Assembly: GCA_964472305.1 (NCBI GenBank)
Contig: CAYYJR010000004.1
Location: forward strand, 62,001 to 126,000
Origin: CAYYJR01 sp964472305
GTDB lineage: Bacteria; Armatimonadota; Hebobacteria; CAIYQO01
Length of the DNA: 64,000 nt
Direction of reading: 5' to 3'
Below the pieces are notes generated by a model, which saw nothing but the letters and a program-made list of their open reading frames with translations, was not told where the DNA came from and ran no database searches. This document shows, one piece after another, positions 1 to 8,576 of the stretch (its first letter is position 1; each line of letters begins with the position of its first letter). The translations under genes and the position numbers were made by a program.

Positions 1-35
1 CATCCACCAGGCTCAGCAGGAATACCCGGACAGGT

Positions 36-300
36 TCAATATCGTTCGATTCTCCCTCTCACGGGCTTCTTCCTGCGGGCAATGTGCAGAGTTTGGGGGT
101 GCAGAGTCCATTTTTCTGCCGGTGACACTCCCCGGAAGCGCGGGCGAGATACTGGGAGATGCGCCGTCAACCCGAGTCGGATATCCACCTGCTTCAGCAA
201 CAACACCCCCGCGTCGGAGATCACATCGCCCCCGTCATACTCAGCGGCCACCGATCAGCCAGCGACAGCAGGAAACTCCAAGGTCAGCGTCGAACTCGTC
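36..300 (-). pseudogene. IS1380-type transposase N-terminal remnant
   Basis: Read on the minus strand, positions 287 to 162 give LTLEFPAVAG, a TGA stop, then SVAAEYDGGDVISDAGVLLL and KQVDIRLGLTA. This is the typical N-terminal block of IS1380-family transposases: an EFP motif, then a FDGGDVTSDAGVLLL-like motif, then RLGLT. The in-frame TGA lies between the EFP block and the GGD block. After LTA the frame runs on to a stop at 36 with no family similarity I can see, and the remaining several hundred residues of a transposase are absent. It is a dead fragment, not a functional insertion sequence. I could not identify terminal inverted repeats. Family assignment is from memory of the motif. Confidence 0.55.
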
Positions 301-492
301 AGGCAGAGCCTTACTGCGAATCGAGTGTCTGGTAACGCTCTTGTTCGCCAGCAAGGCTCAAACACTTGCTCAGCCACCCAGAAAATTGACGCGGTGTCGG
401 CGATTTACGCTCGACGTGCATAAGGCGAGATAAGATCGCGATATACGCCATTCCCATATGCAGGAATACCTTACATAACAGGAGCAGTAGAT

Positions 493-1293
493 ATGGACAT
501 GCAGCTTAAGGTAAATTACTGGATATTCTCCAACAAACCGGCTGGCAGCTACACCACGAAATATGACATGACGTGGATACTGGCGCAGAATGCCTATTAC
601 TTCAAAAAGACGGAGCCGAACCGTGCCCGTATACAGCCGGGAGATGTAGTCTATCTGCGTATTTTCGGGGATTCTTACATCGGGCGCTGTGTTATCGGCG
701 ACGAATGGGTCGTTGACCCGGAGTATCGACTACAGCAATCACCAGAAGCCGGTGCCTTCCCGTTGACCAATATTGAACTGTGGTCACGTCCACTTCCACA
801 GGGGATGGTCATCCGCGACCTGTCCAACCAGGACGTTCGAGCCCGGATCGTGCGTATCTCTCACGACGATGCCATCATGATTGAAACAGCCCAGCGCATC
901 TATTCCAGGCTCGGATTCGGCGGCGCGGATGGGCAGATATTCATTCTGGAGAAGGGGTTGGAGGAGGCAATCAAGCCGAACCTTGCCAAGTTAGGTCTCC
1001 GGTTGGCCAATGAGCGCATCTGCCAGCAGTTCGCGATGGGACCGGGCGTGGGACGTAGCGACTTGATCTGCGTGGATGGTAATAACGACCTTGTGGTGCT
1101 GGAACTGAAGCGAGGTGCTACTTCCGACGAAACCATCGGCCAGGTGCTTCGCTACGTCGGCTACGTCATGGAAAACATCGCTGCCGAGGGACAACAGGTC
1201 TTCGGCGCAATCGTCGCTTCGGACTACGATGAGCAACTACGTCTGGCTGCGATGGGGTCAGGGGTAAGGCTGTATCTGGTCAGATTAGGATGA
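493..1293 (+). CDS. PUA/EVE-like domain fused to NucS-like (DUF91) nuclease
   Basis: A 266-residue protein in two parts. Residues 1 to about 125 look like a PUA/EVE-type fold: an early YWIF strand, then an IQPGDVVYLRI strand typical of EVE domains, which bind modified bases. Residues about 145 to 266 match the C-terminal catalytic domain of the NucS/DUF91 family. They show a leading EEAIKPNLAKLGLRL helix, then GVGRSDLICVDG (D190), LVVLELKRG (E204, K206) and IGQVLRYVGY (Q217), which is the D-ExK-Q nuclease core. An AGGAG lies ahead of ATG 493. The next gene overlaps by 4 bases (ATGA), so the two are probably co-translated. A restriction or repair role directed at modified DNA is inference. Confidence 0.75.
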   Translation: MDMQLKVNYWIFSNKPAGSYTTKYDMTWILAQNAYYFKKTEPNRARIQPGDVVYLRIFGDSYIGRCVIGDEWVVDPEYRLQQSPEAGAFPLTNIELWSRPLPQGMVIRDLSNQDVRARIVRISHDDAIMIETAQRIYSRLGFGGADGQIFILEKGLEEAIKPNLAKLGLRLANERICQQFAMGPGVGRSDLICVDGNNDLVVLELKRGATSDETIGQVLRYVGYVMENIAAEGQQVFGAIVASDYDEQLRLAAMGSGVRLYLVRLG

Positions 1294-1748
1294 ATTATAT
1301 GAATATACGACAGGCGATATTAAACACCAAAGCCGGAGCAATATTCGTTATTGTTGTTTTCTTAATTGGCCCACTTATTGCTATTCGTCTGCACAAAGTA
1401 TTGACTTCGCCATGGCAAGCCACTCTTGTAGAAGACGGTTCGATAGTGTTAATTCATAACGGTTATTTTTCCACAGAGGAGTATGATCTGGTAATTCGTG
1501 AACGCCGATGGATGTGGCAGGATAAACAAACCCATTGGCATGTCCTTGTAACACCGTTTGAATCACACTTTACTGAACAAATGGTCCTTAAGCTTGGCAA
1601 TTATGGTGATATCTACTTGTGTGATCGAAAGACCCGTAAACAATATAAGGTTCGAAGTGAGTATGGGGAAGGATGGCAATTAAAGCGAGATAAAGATTGG
1701 AAGCCAATACTATTTCGCGATGACCCTGATCCACCGGAACGATGGTAG
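1290..1748 (+). CDS. Hypothetical single-span membrane protein
   Basis: A 152-residue protein whose ATG overlaps the stop of the upstream nuclease gene by 4 bases, which suggests coupling. Residues about 14 to 33 form one hydrophobic segment (AGAIFVIVVFLIGPLIAI). The rest is a soluble domain rich in aromatic and charged residues with no motif I recognise. The base composition is clearly more AT-rich than the housekeeping genes to the right, consistent with acquisition by transfer. It may be an accessory or membrane-tethering partner of the nuclease, but only adjacency supports that. Confidence 0.6.
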   Translation: MNYMNIRQAILNTKAGAIFVIVVFLIGPLIAIRLHKVLTSPWQATLVEDGSIVLIHNGYFSTEEYDLVIRERRWMWQDKQTHWHVLVTPFESHFTEQMVLKLGNYGDIYLCDRKTRKQYKVRSEYGEGWQLKRDKDWKPILFRDDPDPPERW

Positions 1749-1848
1749 AGTATAATAAAGAGAGGTGCAATGGGGGGCTATGCATACAGAGATAAAATTT
1801 GAGGCTGCCGTCTTACGACTTTTCTGATTGGCTCTTAATTCCCACCGA

Positions 1849-2106
1849 TTATCCTCCAAACCCCTCCCTAATCCCTTCTTTGATATATACCATAGGGGAA
1901 CTATTCAGCCCATCCCAAAATATCAGCAACCGTTTACATATCGGACATACGATTACATGTTTCATATTTTCGTATATAATATCTGTATTGATTTCATATC
2001 CTAAAAGAGGAGAAAAGTCAGTGTCTGATACCAATAGCCACTCGTCATCATTCGGAATTCCACTTAGACTAATAATATTATTACACGGACACTTAATTTT
2101 CGGCAT
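1849..2106 (-). CDS. Small CxC/CxxC zinc-ribbon-like protein
   Basis: An 85-residue protein preceded on the minus strand by a strong AAAGGAGG ribosome-binding site 5 bases before the ATG. It opens with KIKCPCNN and has a second metal-binding knuckle, VCPICKRLLIFWDG, about 45 residues later, so the four cysteines could hold one zinc. The acidic linker and the aromatic RLLIFW strand resemble small uncharacterised bacterial zinc-ribbon proteins. The sequence is AT-rich like its left neighbour. It faces the nuclease/membrane pair tail to tail. Function is unknown. The longer plus-strand frame over the same bases lacks a ribosome-binding site and is taken as a shadow. Confidence 0.65.
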   Translation of the reverse strand: MPKIKCPCNNIISLSGIPNDDEWLLVSDTDFSPLLGYEINTDIIYENMKHVIVCPICKRLLIFWDGLNSSPMVYIKEGIREGFGG

Positions 2107-2500
2107 TGCATCCTCCTTTAAATGACTTACGCCATTAAAAAATAACAGTTACCTTCTTTACCAGTTTCGCTCCAGCACCTCTAATTCGTTTGAATACTTT
2201 TCGAATTGCGAAGGTTTTCAGTTGTAAAACGCATATCAACGATACCAATGTCACATTGGGTATTCTTTTTCGCGATAACTGAGATAATCGGAATACAGGG
2301 ACAATGCAGAAACAGGTTATCGATTTCGTACGTTTGCTTCCGCTTTCGCCCGCTGGTTGCCGCTGGAGTGGTCGGCCCCAGGCGGGCTTCGAACTCGGGC
2401 TGGCCGGCGGTCAGCCGGTGCGGGTGTTCGTAGGCAGGATGGTCAGCGGCAGAGCATCTTCCGCCTGCGGACGGATGGTCCCCTGCGTTTCCGCGACGGA
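2107..2500. other. Intergenic region, composition boundary
   Basis: No gene supported. The left two thirds is AT-rich like the accessory genes before it; from about 2330 the sequence becomes GC-rich like the argJ-argB side. A 6-bp palindrome arm pair (CCAATG/CATTGG) sits at about 2248-2261. Short frames on both strands lack ribosome-binding sites. Confidence 0.5.
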
Positions 2501-3415
2501 TTAGCGTTCCGCGGCCACTAGCGGCGGTTGCGGCGCGGGTTCGGCGGTGGCTTCGTCGGGGATGACCATGGTGCCGATGCCGCCGTCGGTGAACAGCTCA
2601 ACCAGAATAGCGTGCAACTGGCGGCCATCCACGATGTGGCAGCGCCCCACCCCGCGCCGGATGGCATCCACGCAGGCGTCGATTTTGGGGATCATGCCGC
2701 CGGAGATTTGCCGCGTCTCGATGAGCGTGCGCGCGTCGGAGACCGTCAGGCTGGAAATCAGGCTTTCCGGGCGCTTTACATCGAGCAGCACGCCGGGGAC
2801 GTCGGTGAGCATGATGAATTTTTCCGCGCCCAGCGCGCCGGCGATGGCGGCGGCGGCGGTGTCGGCGTTGATATTGTAGCCTTGCCCGTCTTCATCGACG
2901 CCGATGGGAGCGATCACCGGCAGGAAGCCGGCTGCGACCAGGTCGCGGATCACTGACACGCGCACGTCCGCCACTTCGCCCACGAAGCCGATATCCGCGC
3001 CGCCGGGCATGAATTTCGTCACGCGCAACAGGTGACCGTCTTTGCCGCAGATGCCGATGGCGTTGCCGCCGTTGTCGTTGATCTCCTGCACGATGCCTTT
3101 GTTTGTCGTGCCGGCCAGCACCATCTCCACCACCGCCATTGTCTCGGCATCGGTGACGCGATAGCCCTGCACTTTTGTTGTTGCCATGCCCAGCCGGTCG
3201 ACCAGCGCGTTGATCTCCGGTCCGCCGCCATGCACGACGATGGGATTCATCCCCACCAGCCGCAACAGCACCACGTCCTTCAGCACCTGCCGGCGCACCA
3301 CGGGATCGGTCATCGCCGCGCCGCCGTATTTGATCACCACCGTCGCCCCGCGATGCCGCTGCAGGTAGGGCAGCGTCTCGGCTATCGTCTGCGCGCGATC
3401 ATAATTCGTCTGCAT
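2501..3415 (-). CDS. argB: Acetylglutamate kinase
   Basis: A 304-residue enzyme that phosphorylates N-acetylglutamate, the second step of arginine synthesis, in the cytoplasm. The amino-acid-kinase fold shows VVIKYGGAAM near residue 30 (catalytic Lys29), VVHGGGPEIN, a central NINADTAAAAIAGALGAEK block that binds ATP, and LTDVPGVL. I chose ATG 3415, which has a GGAGA upstream; the frame is open further but without family similarity. argJ lies 40 bases upstream on the same strand, so the pair is a probable operon. In organisms with a recycling ArgJ the kinase is usually the feedback-controlled step; no effector site was checked. Confidence 0.95.
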   Translation of the reverse strand: MQTNYDRAQTIAETLPYLQRHRGATVVIKYGGAAMTDPVVRRQVLKDVVLLRLVGMNPIVVHGGGPEINALVDRLGMATTKVQGYRVTDAETMAVVEMVLAGTTNKGIVQEINDNGGNAIGICGKDGHLLRVTKFMPGGADIGFVGEVADVRVSVIRDLVAAGFLPVIAPIGVDEDGQGYNINADTAAAAIAGALGAEKFIMLTDVPGVLLDVKRPESLISSLTVSDARTLIETRQISGGMIPKIDACVDAIRRGVGRCHIVDGRQLHAILVELFTDGGIGTMVIPDEATAEPAPQPPLVAAER

Positions 3416-3455
3416 GGTTGGTCTCCGTTTTTCCACTATCGCTATGTTCACCGCG

Positions 3456-4673
3456 TCAGGTCGTGTAATCCGCGTTGATGCGCACGTAGTCATAGGAGAA
3501 ATCGCACGTCCACACCACCGCCTGGCCGTCACCCTCGGCGAGGGTCAGGTCGATCAACACCTCGTCCGTCTTCATGGCGGCAGAGGCAGCGGTTTTGTCG
3601 AATTCCAGCGGCTGTCCGTCGCGCACCACCGGCGTGCCGGCCAGATCCAGGTTGACGCGGTTCGGATTGAAACAGACGCCGGCGCGCCCCGCGGCGGCGA
3701 GGATACGCCCCCAGTTCGGGTCATTGCCGAAGAGCGCGGTTTTCACCAGCGGCGAGTTGGCGATGGTGGCGGCCACGCGCGCGGCCGCGTCGTCATTGGG
3801 CGCGCCGTGCACGCGAATCTCCACCAGCTTGGTTGCCCCTTCGCCGTCGCGCGCAATGGCCTGCGCCAGCGTTTGCGCCACCCGGCACAGCGCGGACTCG
3901 AAGCGGGCGAAATCCTCGGTACCCTGGTGCAGGCGGATGCCGGTGGACCCGCTCGCCAGCAGCAGCACGGTATCGTTGGTGCTGGTGTCGCCGTCCACGG
4001 TGACGCGATTGAAGCTGTGGTTCACCGCATTGCTCAACGCGTATTGCAGCGTGTCGGGATCGATCTGCGCGTCGGTAGTAATCACCGACAGCATGGTCGC
4101 CATGTTGGGGGCGATCATACCCGATCCCTTCGCCATGCCGCCCACGCGCACGATGCCACCTTCCACGGGGATTTCTAACGCGATCTCTTTCGGACGCGTA
4201 TCGGTGGTCATGATCGCCAGCGCGGCGTTGTGCCCGCCTTGCGGGGAGAGCGCGCGCGCCGCGTCGGCGATGCCGGCACTGATCTTCTCCATGGGCAACT
4301 GGCGGCCGATGACGCCGGTCGAGCAGACCAGCACGCGGTCCGGAGTCAGGTCGATCGCTGCCGCCACCTCCGCCGCCATCCGTTCGCAACGGCACATGCC
4401 TTCGTCACCGGTGCAGGCGTTGGCCACGCCGCTGTTGATGACCACCGCCTGGGCGCGTCCGGTCTTCACCAGCTTGCTGGTGTAGAGTACCGGCGCCGCT
4501 TTGACCACGTTGCGTGTGAAGACCCCGGCCACCGAGCAGACGCGATCCGCCACCAGCAGCATCAGATCGGGCACGCCTTCCTTTTTCAAGCCGCAGGCGA
4601 TCCCCGCCGCGCGAAAGCCTTGCGCCGCGGTGATGCCGCCGATTGTTTCAACGACGTTCGTGGTGAGTGCCAT
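3456..4673 (-). CDS. argJ: Bifunctional ornithine acetyltransferase / N-acetylglutamate synthase
   Basis: A 405-residue ArgJ, normal full length. The enzyme transfers the acetyl group from N-acetylornithine to glutamate and in many species also uses acetyl-CoA. The self-cleavage site is clear: KGSGMIAPNMATML, with the Thr nucleophile at about 193 after Ala192. Other family marks are GGITAAQGFRAAGI near the start, STGVIGRQLPM at about 118-128, the TVDGDTSTNDT block and the C-terminal SYDYVRINADYTT. It is the first gene of argJ-argB. Whether it is mono- or bifunctional cannot be told from sequence alone. Confidence 0.95.
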   Translation of the reverse strand: MALTTNVVETIGGITAAQGFRAAGIACGLKKEGVPDLMLLVADRVCSVAGVFTRNVVKAAPVLYTSKLVKTGRAQAVVINSGVANACTGDEGMCRCERMAAEVAAAIDLTPDRVLVCSTGVIGRQLPMEKISAGIADAARALSPQGGHNAALAIMTTDTRPKEIALEIPVEGGIVRVGGMAKGSGMIAPNMATMLSVITTDAQIDPDTLQYALSNAVNHSFNRVTVDGDTSTNDTVLLLASGSTGIRLHQGTEDFARFESALCRVAQTLAQAIARDGEGATKLVEIRVHGAPNDDAAARVAATIANSPLVKTALFGNDPNWGRILAAAGRAGVCFNPNRVNLDLAGTPVVRDGQPLEFDKTAASAAMKTDEVLIDLTLAEGDGQAVVWTCDFSYDYVRINADYTT

Positions 4674-4773
4674 GGTAACTCCCGTCTCAGGTTCCCCATC
4701 GCGGCATATGATGTGGAGACGGCGCGCGCATCCGCCGGCGTGAAGATGCCATGCTCGAGCGGAAAGGAGAGCG

Positions 4774-5703
4774 TCAGCGGCGCGCGCCGGCGTATTTTTT
4801 CCAGTACGTCATATCCGATAACGAATCGATCGCCACCGCGCCGCGATTGGATGACGCATGAATGAATTGTCCGTTGCCCAGATAGATGCCCGTATGCCCG
4901 ATGACGCCGGTCTTCGCGTAAAAGTAGAGCCGGTCGCCGGGTTGCAATTGGGTCACATCGATGGGTGCCCCCACATTGCTTTGCTGCGCCGCCGTGCGCG
5001 GCAACTTCATCCCGTGGCGGGCAAAGACGGTCTGTACGAACAGCGAACAGTCGATGCCGTCCGGCAGATGGCCACCGTAGACATATGGGACGCCCAGGTA
5101 TTCCATTGCCGTGTTGAGCAATGGTGAACGTGTTTTCTGTGCCGGTTGAGGCGCGGGGCGGCTGACGGTCATCCGCGAATTGGTTAGCCCGACCGCCTTG
5201 CGCGGAATGAAGCCGGTGCTGCCGTCGGCCATCAGCACGGCGTAATAGTCGCCCACCTCGCCCGTCACCAGCACCTCGGTGCCGCGCACCGTTTTCGCGA
5301 ATAACGGCTTGCTCGGTCCCGGTTTGCTGAAAATTTGCGTCACCAGCGCGACCACCGTCCCCAGACGGCCCTCGATGACGTCGCCGGATGGCGTCGTCGC
5401 CGTAGCCTTGCTCGGTGTGGTCGGCACGGATGGCGTTTTCGGGGGTTCAACATGCTGCGGTGAATTGCTGGGGACGATGATGACCCGCCCACCGGGCAAT
5501 GGCTCGTTCACGCCGACACGATTATATTGCGCCAGATACACCGCCGAGATACCATATTCCGAGGCAATCGCGGTGATAGTTTGTCCCTGCTCCGCGACAT
5601 ACGCCTCATAATCCGGGGCATCGGTCGCCGACACCGCCGCGCCGACTAACCAAATAATCTCCGCCAGTACGAGCAGACCGATAATCAACAAGCGTCGCTG
5701 CAC
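4774..5703 (-). CDS. Secreted NlpC/P60 cell-wall endopeptidase with LysM
   Basis: A 309-residue protein with an N-terminal signal segment (residues 5-25, LLIIGLLVLAEIIWLV), a LysM-like repeat at about 33-78 (YVAEQGQTITAIASEYGIS), a Thr/Pro-rich linker, an SH3-like domain at about 112-172 and a C-terminal NlpC/P60 domain at about 193-309. The catalytic triad is visible as Cys219 (GIDCSLFVQT), His270 (IGHTGIYLG) and His282. The family cleaves gamma-D-glutamyl-diaminopimelate bonds in peptidoglycan. A TATAAT box lies at 5747-5752 on the minus strand about 40 bases upstream, without a good -35 match. Confidence 0.9.
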   Translation of the reverse strand: MQRRLLIIGLLVLAEIIWLVGAAVSATDAPDYEAYVAEQGQTITAIASEYGISAVYLAQYNRVGVNEPLPGGRVIIVPSNSPQHVEPPKTPSVPTTPSKATATTPSGDVIEGRLGTVVALVTQIFSKPGPSKPLFAKTVRGTEVLVTGEVGDYYAVLMADGSTGFIPRKAVGLTNSRMTVSRPAPQPAQKTRSPLLNTAMEYLGVPYVYGGHLPDGIDCSLFVQTVFARHGMKLPRTAAQQSNVGAPIDVTQLQPGDRLYFYAKTGVIGHTGIYLGNGQFIHASSNRGAVAIDSLSDMTYWKKYAGARR

Positions 5704-5862
5704 GTTCCCCCTCTACCTTCGCGTAGATTTCCCAGAGTGACGATCTATTATACCCCAAGAATGGCGATAGGGCTAGACGGACGGCGAGGCCTGTATCGCA
5801 ACCACCGAGCCTTATCGATCCCGCGCGTTCACGCTGCGAAACCGCCACGTTTCACCCATCGT

Positions 5863-6915
5863 TCAGCGCGCATTCGTCACCACCCCATCCTCGTCGATGC
5901 GCACGTTGAAGGAGCGTTGTTGCAGCGCTGCGAGCACCGGGCGGATCGCGGTGGGCTTGCGAAGGAGGTGGGGACGATAGCGGATAATGCGGCAGGGGAG
6001 GATGGTGGCGGTCTGGAGTTCACCGCGCACGAAGGTGGTTTGCAGCATTGCGGTGGTCTGGTTCGTTTTGGTGAACACGAAGTTGCCCAGGCTGTAGGCG
6101 ATAAACTTGCCGCGGTAATACTCGAATCCCTGCAGCACGTGTGGGTGGCTGCCGATGACCAAGTCGGCGCCGGCATCAATGCAGGCATACGCCAGCGAGC
6201 GCTGGCGTTCTCCTGCGGCGGTGCTCTTCTCGACACCCCAATGCAGGTAGACGATCACGATATCGGCGCGCGCGCGTACCGTGCGTATAGCCGCCAACAG
6301 GCGCGTTGAGTCATAGGCGCTGGCAATGCCGGGATGGTGAGCACCGGCATACCAGGCGGTGGAAGGCAGCACGCGGCTGGCACCGAGCAGCGCAATGCGC
6401 TGTTGCTTGCGGGTGAAGAGCGCCGGGCGAAACGCGTCGGTGACGTCCATGCCCGCGCCCACCGTGCTGAGACCGGCGCGTTTCGCATGCATCAGCGTAT
6501 CGCATAGCGACTTCGCCCCAAAATCCAGCGTGTGATTGTTGCCCAGCGTCACCGCATCGACCCCAGCCTTGCACAAGCCGGGCAGCACCTTCGGGTCGGC
6601 GCGAAAGGTATACTGCTTCTCGGCAGCGGAGCCGCGCGTGCTCACCGCGCATTCCAGATTGGCTACCGTCAGGTCGTCCGCAGTAAGCACAGCGGAGACG
6701 CCGGAGAACAACGTGGACGCGCCGCCCGCCTTCGCCGCCTTCCCCACCCCGCCGGCCAGCATCACGTCGCCGACGAAGGTGATGGTGACCGGCAGCGGCT
6801 CCACGGCGGTGTGTTGCGGCGCGGGTGTGCCTGCCGACAGCAGCGCCCCCGACCACACGCCCAGCGCCAGCAGGCAAGCAGACCGAATGATCCGTGAAAT
6901 ATCCATGATCCTCAT
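5863..6915 (-). CDS. CapA-family metallophosphatase-like protein (secreted)
   Basis: A 350-residue protein starting at ATG 6915, with GGAGG about 11 bases upstream. A signal peptide (residues about 8-28, SACLLALGVWSGALLSAG) is followed by the CapA/PgsA metallophosphatase-like domain. Its motifs are FVGDVMLAG, VANLECAVS, LGNNHTLDFG, YLHWGVEK, IGSHPHVLQG and YSLGNFVF. These are the metal-binding motifs of the poly-gamma-glutamate synthesis (CapA) family. No capB or capC partner lies nearby, so capsule production is unproven; many solitary homologues have unknown substrates. Confidence 0.88.
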   Translation of the reverse strand: MRIMDISRIIRSACLLALGVWSGALLSAGTPAPQHTAVEPLPVTITFVGDVMLAGGVGKAAKAGGASTLFSGVSAVLTADDLTVANLECAVSTRGSAAEKQYTFRADPKVLPGLCKAGVDAVTLGNNHTLDFGAKSLCDTLMHAKRAGLSTVGAGMDVTDAFRPALFTRKQQRIALLGASRVLPSTAWYAGAHHPGIASAYDSTRLLAAIRTVRARADIVIVYLHWGVEKSTAAGERQRSLAYACIDAGADLVIGSHPHVLQGFEYYRGKFIAYSLGNFVFTKTNQTTAMLQTTFVRGELQTATILPCRIIRYRPHLLRKPTAIRPVLAALQQRSFNVRIDEDGVVTNAR

Positions 6916-7089
6916 AGTAACAAATTCCTCCCTCTCCGAAAAGCGCCGCCGCTCCCGCCGACGCGGTGAGCGGTGAGCGCGCGTTTTCCGCCATCGGTGT
7001 ATGCATGGATAACACGCGGGGTGATTGCCGGTCGCTGGAACTGCCCAAATACTCAACACGGCAACGCCGCGGAAAGGTGGGATGGGCGA

Positions 7090-7503
7090 TTGGCTGCACT
7101 ACGTATTGCACTGTTAATCATCGACGGCGTCACCCTGGCGGAGGTCACTCCGATTCGAGAGCGCCTGAAAGTGCTGGGGACACAGGTCACCATCATCGTT
7201 CCCACCGGGGGATCCATCCTGCCGGTCAGCGGTCGGTATTATGCCGCCGCCAGCGGGAATGTCCCGCGACGGGCGTTATGCCAGCTTACCTCGGGAGAGA
7301 TCGACCTGCTGTTGCTGCCCGACGGCATCACCGGCGAGCGCCTGGCGCGCTACCCGGAAGTGCTTGCCCTCGTGCGCGGCCGGCAAGCGGAAGGTCCGGC
7401 ACAGGCGGTGCCGGTCTTCACTATACGCTATCTGATCCATTTGCTTGACCATGGGCTGGATCTATCCCATTTTCGCGAGGAAGCGCTGACCGGATGCACC
7501 TGA
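7090..7503 (+). CDS. DJ-1/PfpI-like protein lacking the nucleophile
   Basis: About 137 residues if it starts at TTG 7090, which has AAAGGTGGG upstream; an open frame extends left to 6973 without similarity. The core (RIALLIIDGVTLAEVTPI, then VTIIVPTGG, then IDLLLLPDG) matches the first half of the DJ-1/PfpI Rossmann-like fold, in which a Cys nucleophile normally follows in an AxCHG elbow. Here the equivalent stretch reads AVPVFTIRYLIHLLDHG, with no cysteine, and the protein stops soon after. It is probably a degenerate or non-catalytic family member. It is divergent from the CapA gene and runs toward tRNA-Leu. Confidence 0.5.
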   Translation: MAALRIALLIIDGVTLAEVTPIRERLKVLGTQVTIIVPTGGSILPVSGRYYAAASGNVPRRALCQLTSGEIDLLLLPDGITGERLARYPEVLALVRGRQAEGPAQAVPVFTIRYLIHLLDHGLDLSHFREEALTGCT

Positions 7504-7555
7504 TCGCGGGAGGCGCGCCAACCACGTGCCTTCCGCGACATGGCCGCGCGTTGCC

Positions 7556-7584
7556 TTGACGCCCGGAAAGCGCTGTGCTAAGCT
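7556..7584 (+). promoter_or_regulatory. Promoter of tRNA-Leu
   Basis: TTGACG at 7556-7561, a 17-base spacer and TAAGCT at 7579-7584, ending 11 bases before the mature tRNA start. Confidence 0.65.
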
Positions 7585-7595
7585 CAGACATCCAC

Positions 7596-7680
7596 GGGCG
7601 AGTGGCGGAATTGGCAGACGCGCCAGACTTAGGATCTGGTTCCACCCGGAGTGGGGGTTCGAGTCCCCCCTCGCCCACCA
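7596..7680 (+). tRNA. tRNA-Leu (anticodon UAG)
   Basis: An 85-nt class II tRNA. The 7-bp acceptor pairs GGGCGAG with CTCGCCC, followed by discriminator A and an encoded CCA at 7678-7680. The anticodon stem CCAGA/TCTGG at 7623-7639 holds the loop CTTAGGA, giving UAG, which reads CUA leucine codons. A short variable arm and a T-arm with the GTTCGAGTC loop are present. Confidence 0.95.
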
Positions 7681-7763
7681 CCTCAGTATGTATCCGTACT
7701 CATATCTGCCACGTAAAGACCCGCAACATTGTGCGTACACTCGAAGTGGAAAATCAGCACATG

Positions 7764-8576
7764 TTATCCCACCTGCTGCACCGCATACTCCGGTGCTAAT
7801 TCCCACGCGCGGCGCTCTTCTTCGGCGGTGAGCGCACCGGTTTCCAAGCTGATGCCCAACGTGGCGGCGAAGCCGGTGCACAGCGCGGCGACCACGTTAT
7901 CAGCGGCGACCTGGCGGCCGGCGGCTGTCCACAGGTCCACCATGCCGTCACGCATGACGGCTTCCCAATCCGAACGGTGGAACACCTCATCCCATAGCGG
8001 GAACTCGACGGAAAGCGGCAGTGAATTTTGCTGCAGAATGATGCCGTCCTTGCGTTGCTGCGCGCAGCCGATGATCTTGCGTCCCGCCACCATCAGGTCG
8101 CAACGCGCCTTGGCCGCGAAACAAGCCGGATTGCCCGTCGCCATCATCGACGGGGCATCGCCGCCGCGCACGGTGGACTTGCGATCGACCAGCTCAGCGG
8201 GTAATCCCAGCCGTTGCAGCCCATCCGCCAGCGCACTGCCCAGCACGCGATAACTGTCCATCACGCTGCCGCCGGCTTCCGGCAGGTCCGTCTCCGCCAC
8301 GATGATGCTGAAAGTCACCTCGTGGTGATGCAAAATCGCGCGCCCGCCGGTTGGCCGCCGCACCACGTCGAATCCCAGCCGCGCACAATTCTCCAACTGC
8401 ACGTTGCCGTCCGCCGGCTGGAATTTACCCAGCGTCACGCACGGCGGCGTCCACTGATAAAAGCGCAGCGTCGGCCCTGCCAGTCCCGCCCGTATCGCCT
8501 CCCGCACCGCCACATCTGCCGCCATATGGAACGCCCCCGACCCTTCCGCCGGCGGCACATATCGCCAGGTAGTCAC
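7764..8576 (-). CDS. lipM: Octanoyl-[GcvH]:protein transferase (LipM-like)
   Basis: A 270-residue member of the biotin/lipoate protein ligase fold. It carries RRPTGGRAILHHHEVTFSI at about 73-91, the substrate pocket, with a doubled HH. The Cys152 (GNPACFA) plus GRKIIGCAQQRKDGIILQ block, with Lys167, matches the catalytic cysteine and lysine arrangement of LipM-type octanoyltransferases. Those enzymes move octanoate from acyl carrier protein to GcvH or lipoyl domains. A true ATP-dependent lipoate ligase would have extra C-terminal sequence and need no such Cys. No lipA or gcv genes lie in the window. The neighbours are tRNA genes on both sides, so it is probably monocistronic. Confidence 0.85.
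   Translation of the reverse strand: MTTWRYVPPAEGSGAFHMAADVAVREAIRAGLAGPTLRFYQWTPPCVTLGKFQPADGNVQLENCARLGFDVVRRPTGGRAILHHHEVTFSIIVAETDLPEAGGSVMDSYRVLGSALADGLQRLGLPAELVDRKSTVRGGDAPSMMATGNPACFAAKARCDLMVAGRKIIGCAQQRKDGIILQQNSLPLSVEFPLWDEVFHRSDWEAVMRDGMVDLWTAAGRQVAADNVVAALCTGFAATLGISLETGALTAEEERRAWELAPEYAVQQVG

Noticed and set aside
2170..2330. Stop-free minus-strand stretches that read like protein ends
   Set aside because: They have no start codon, ribosome-binding site or recognisable similarity; AT-rich sequence of this length can be open by chance.
3414..4178. Plus-strand frames opposite argJ
   Set aside because: They are antisense shadows; argJ and argB on the minus strand have full family motifs.
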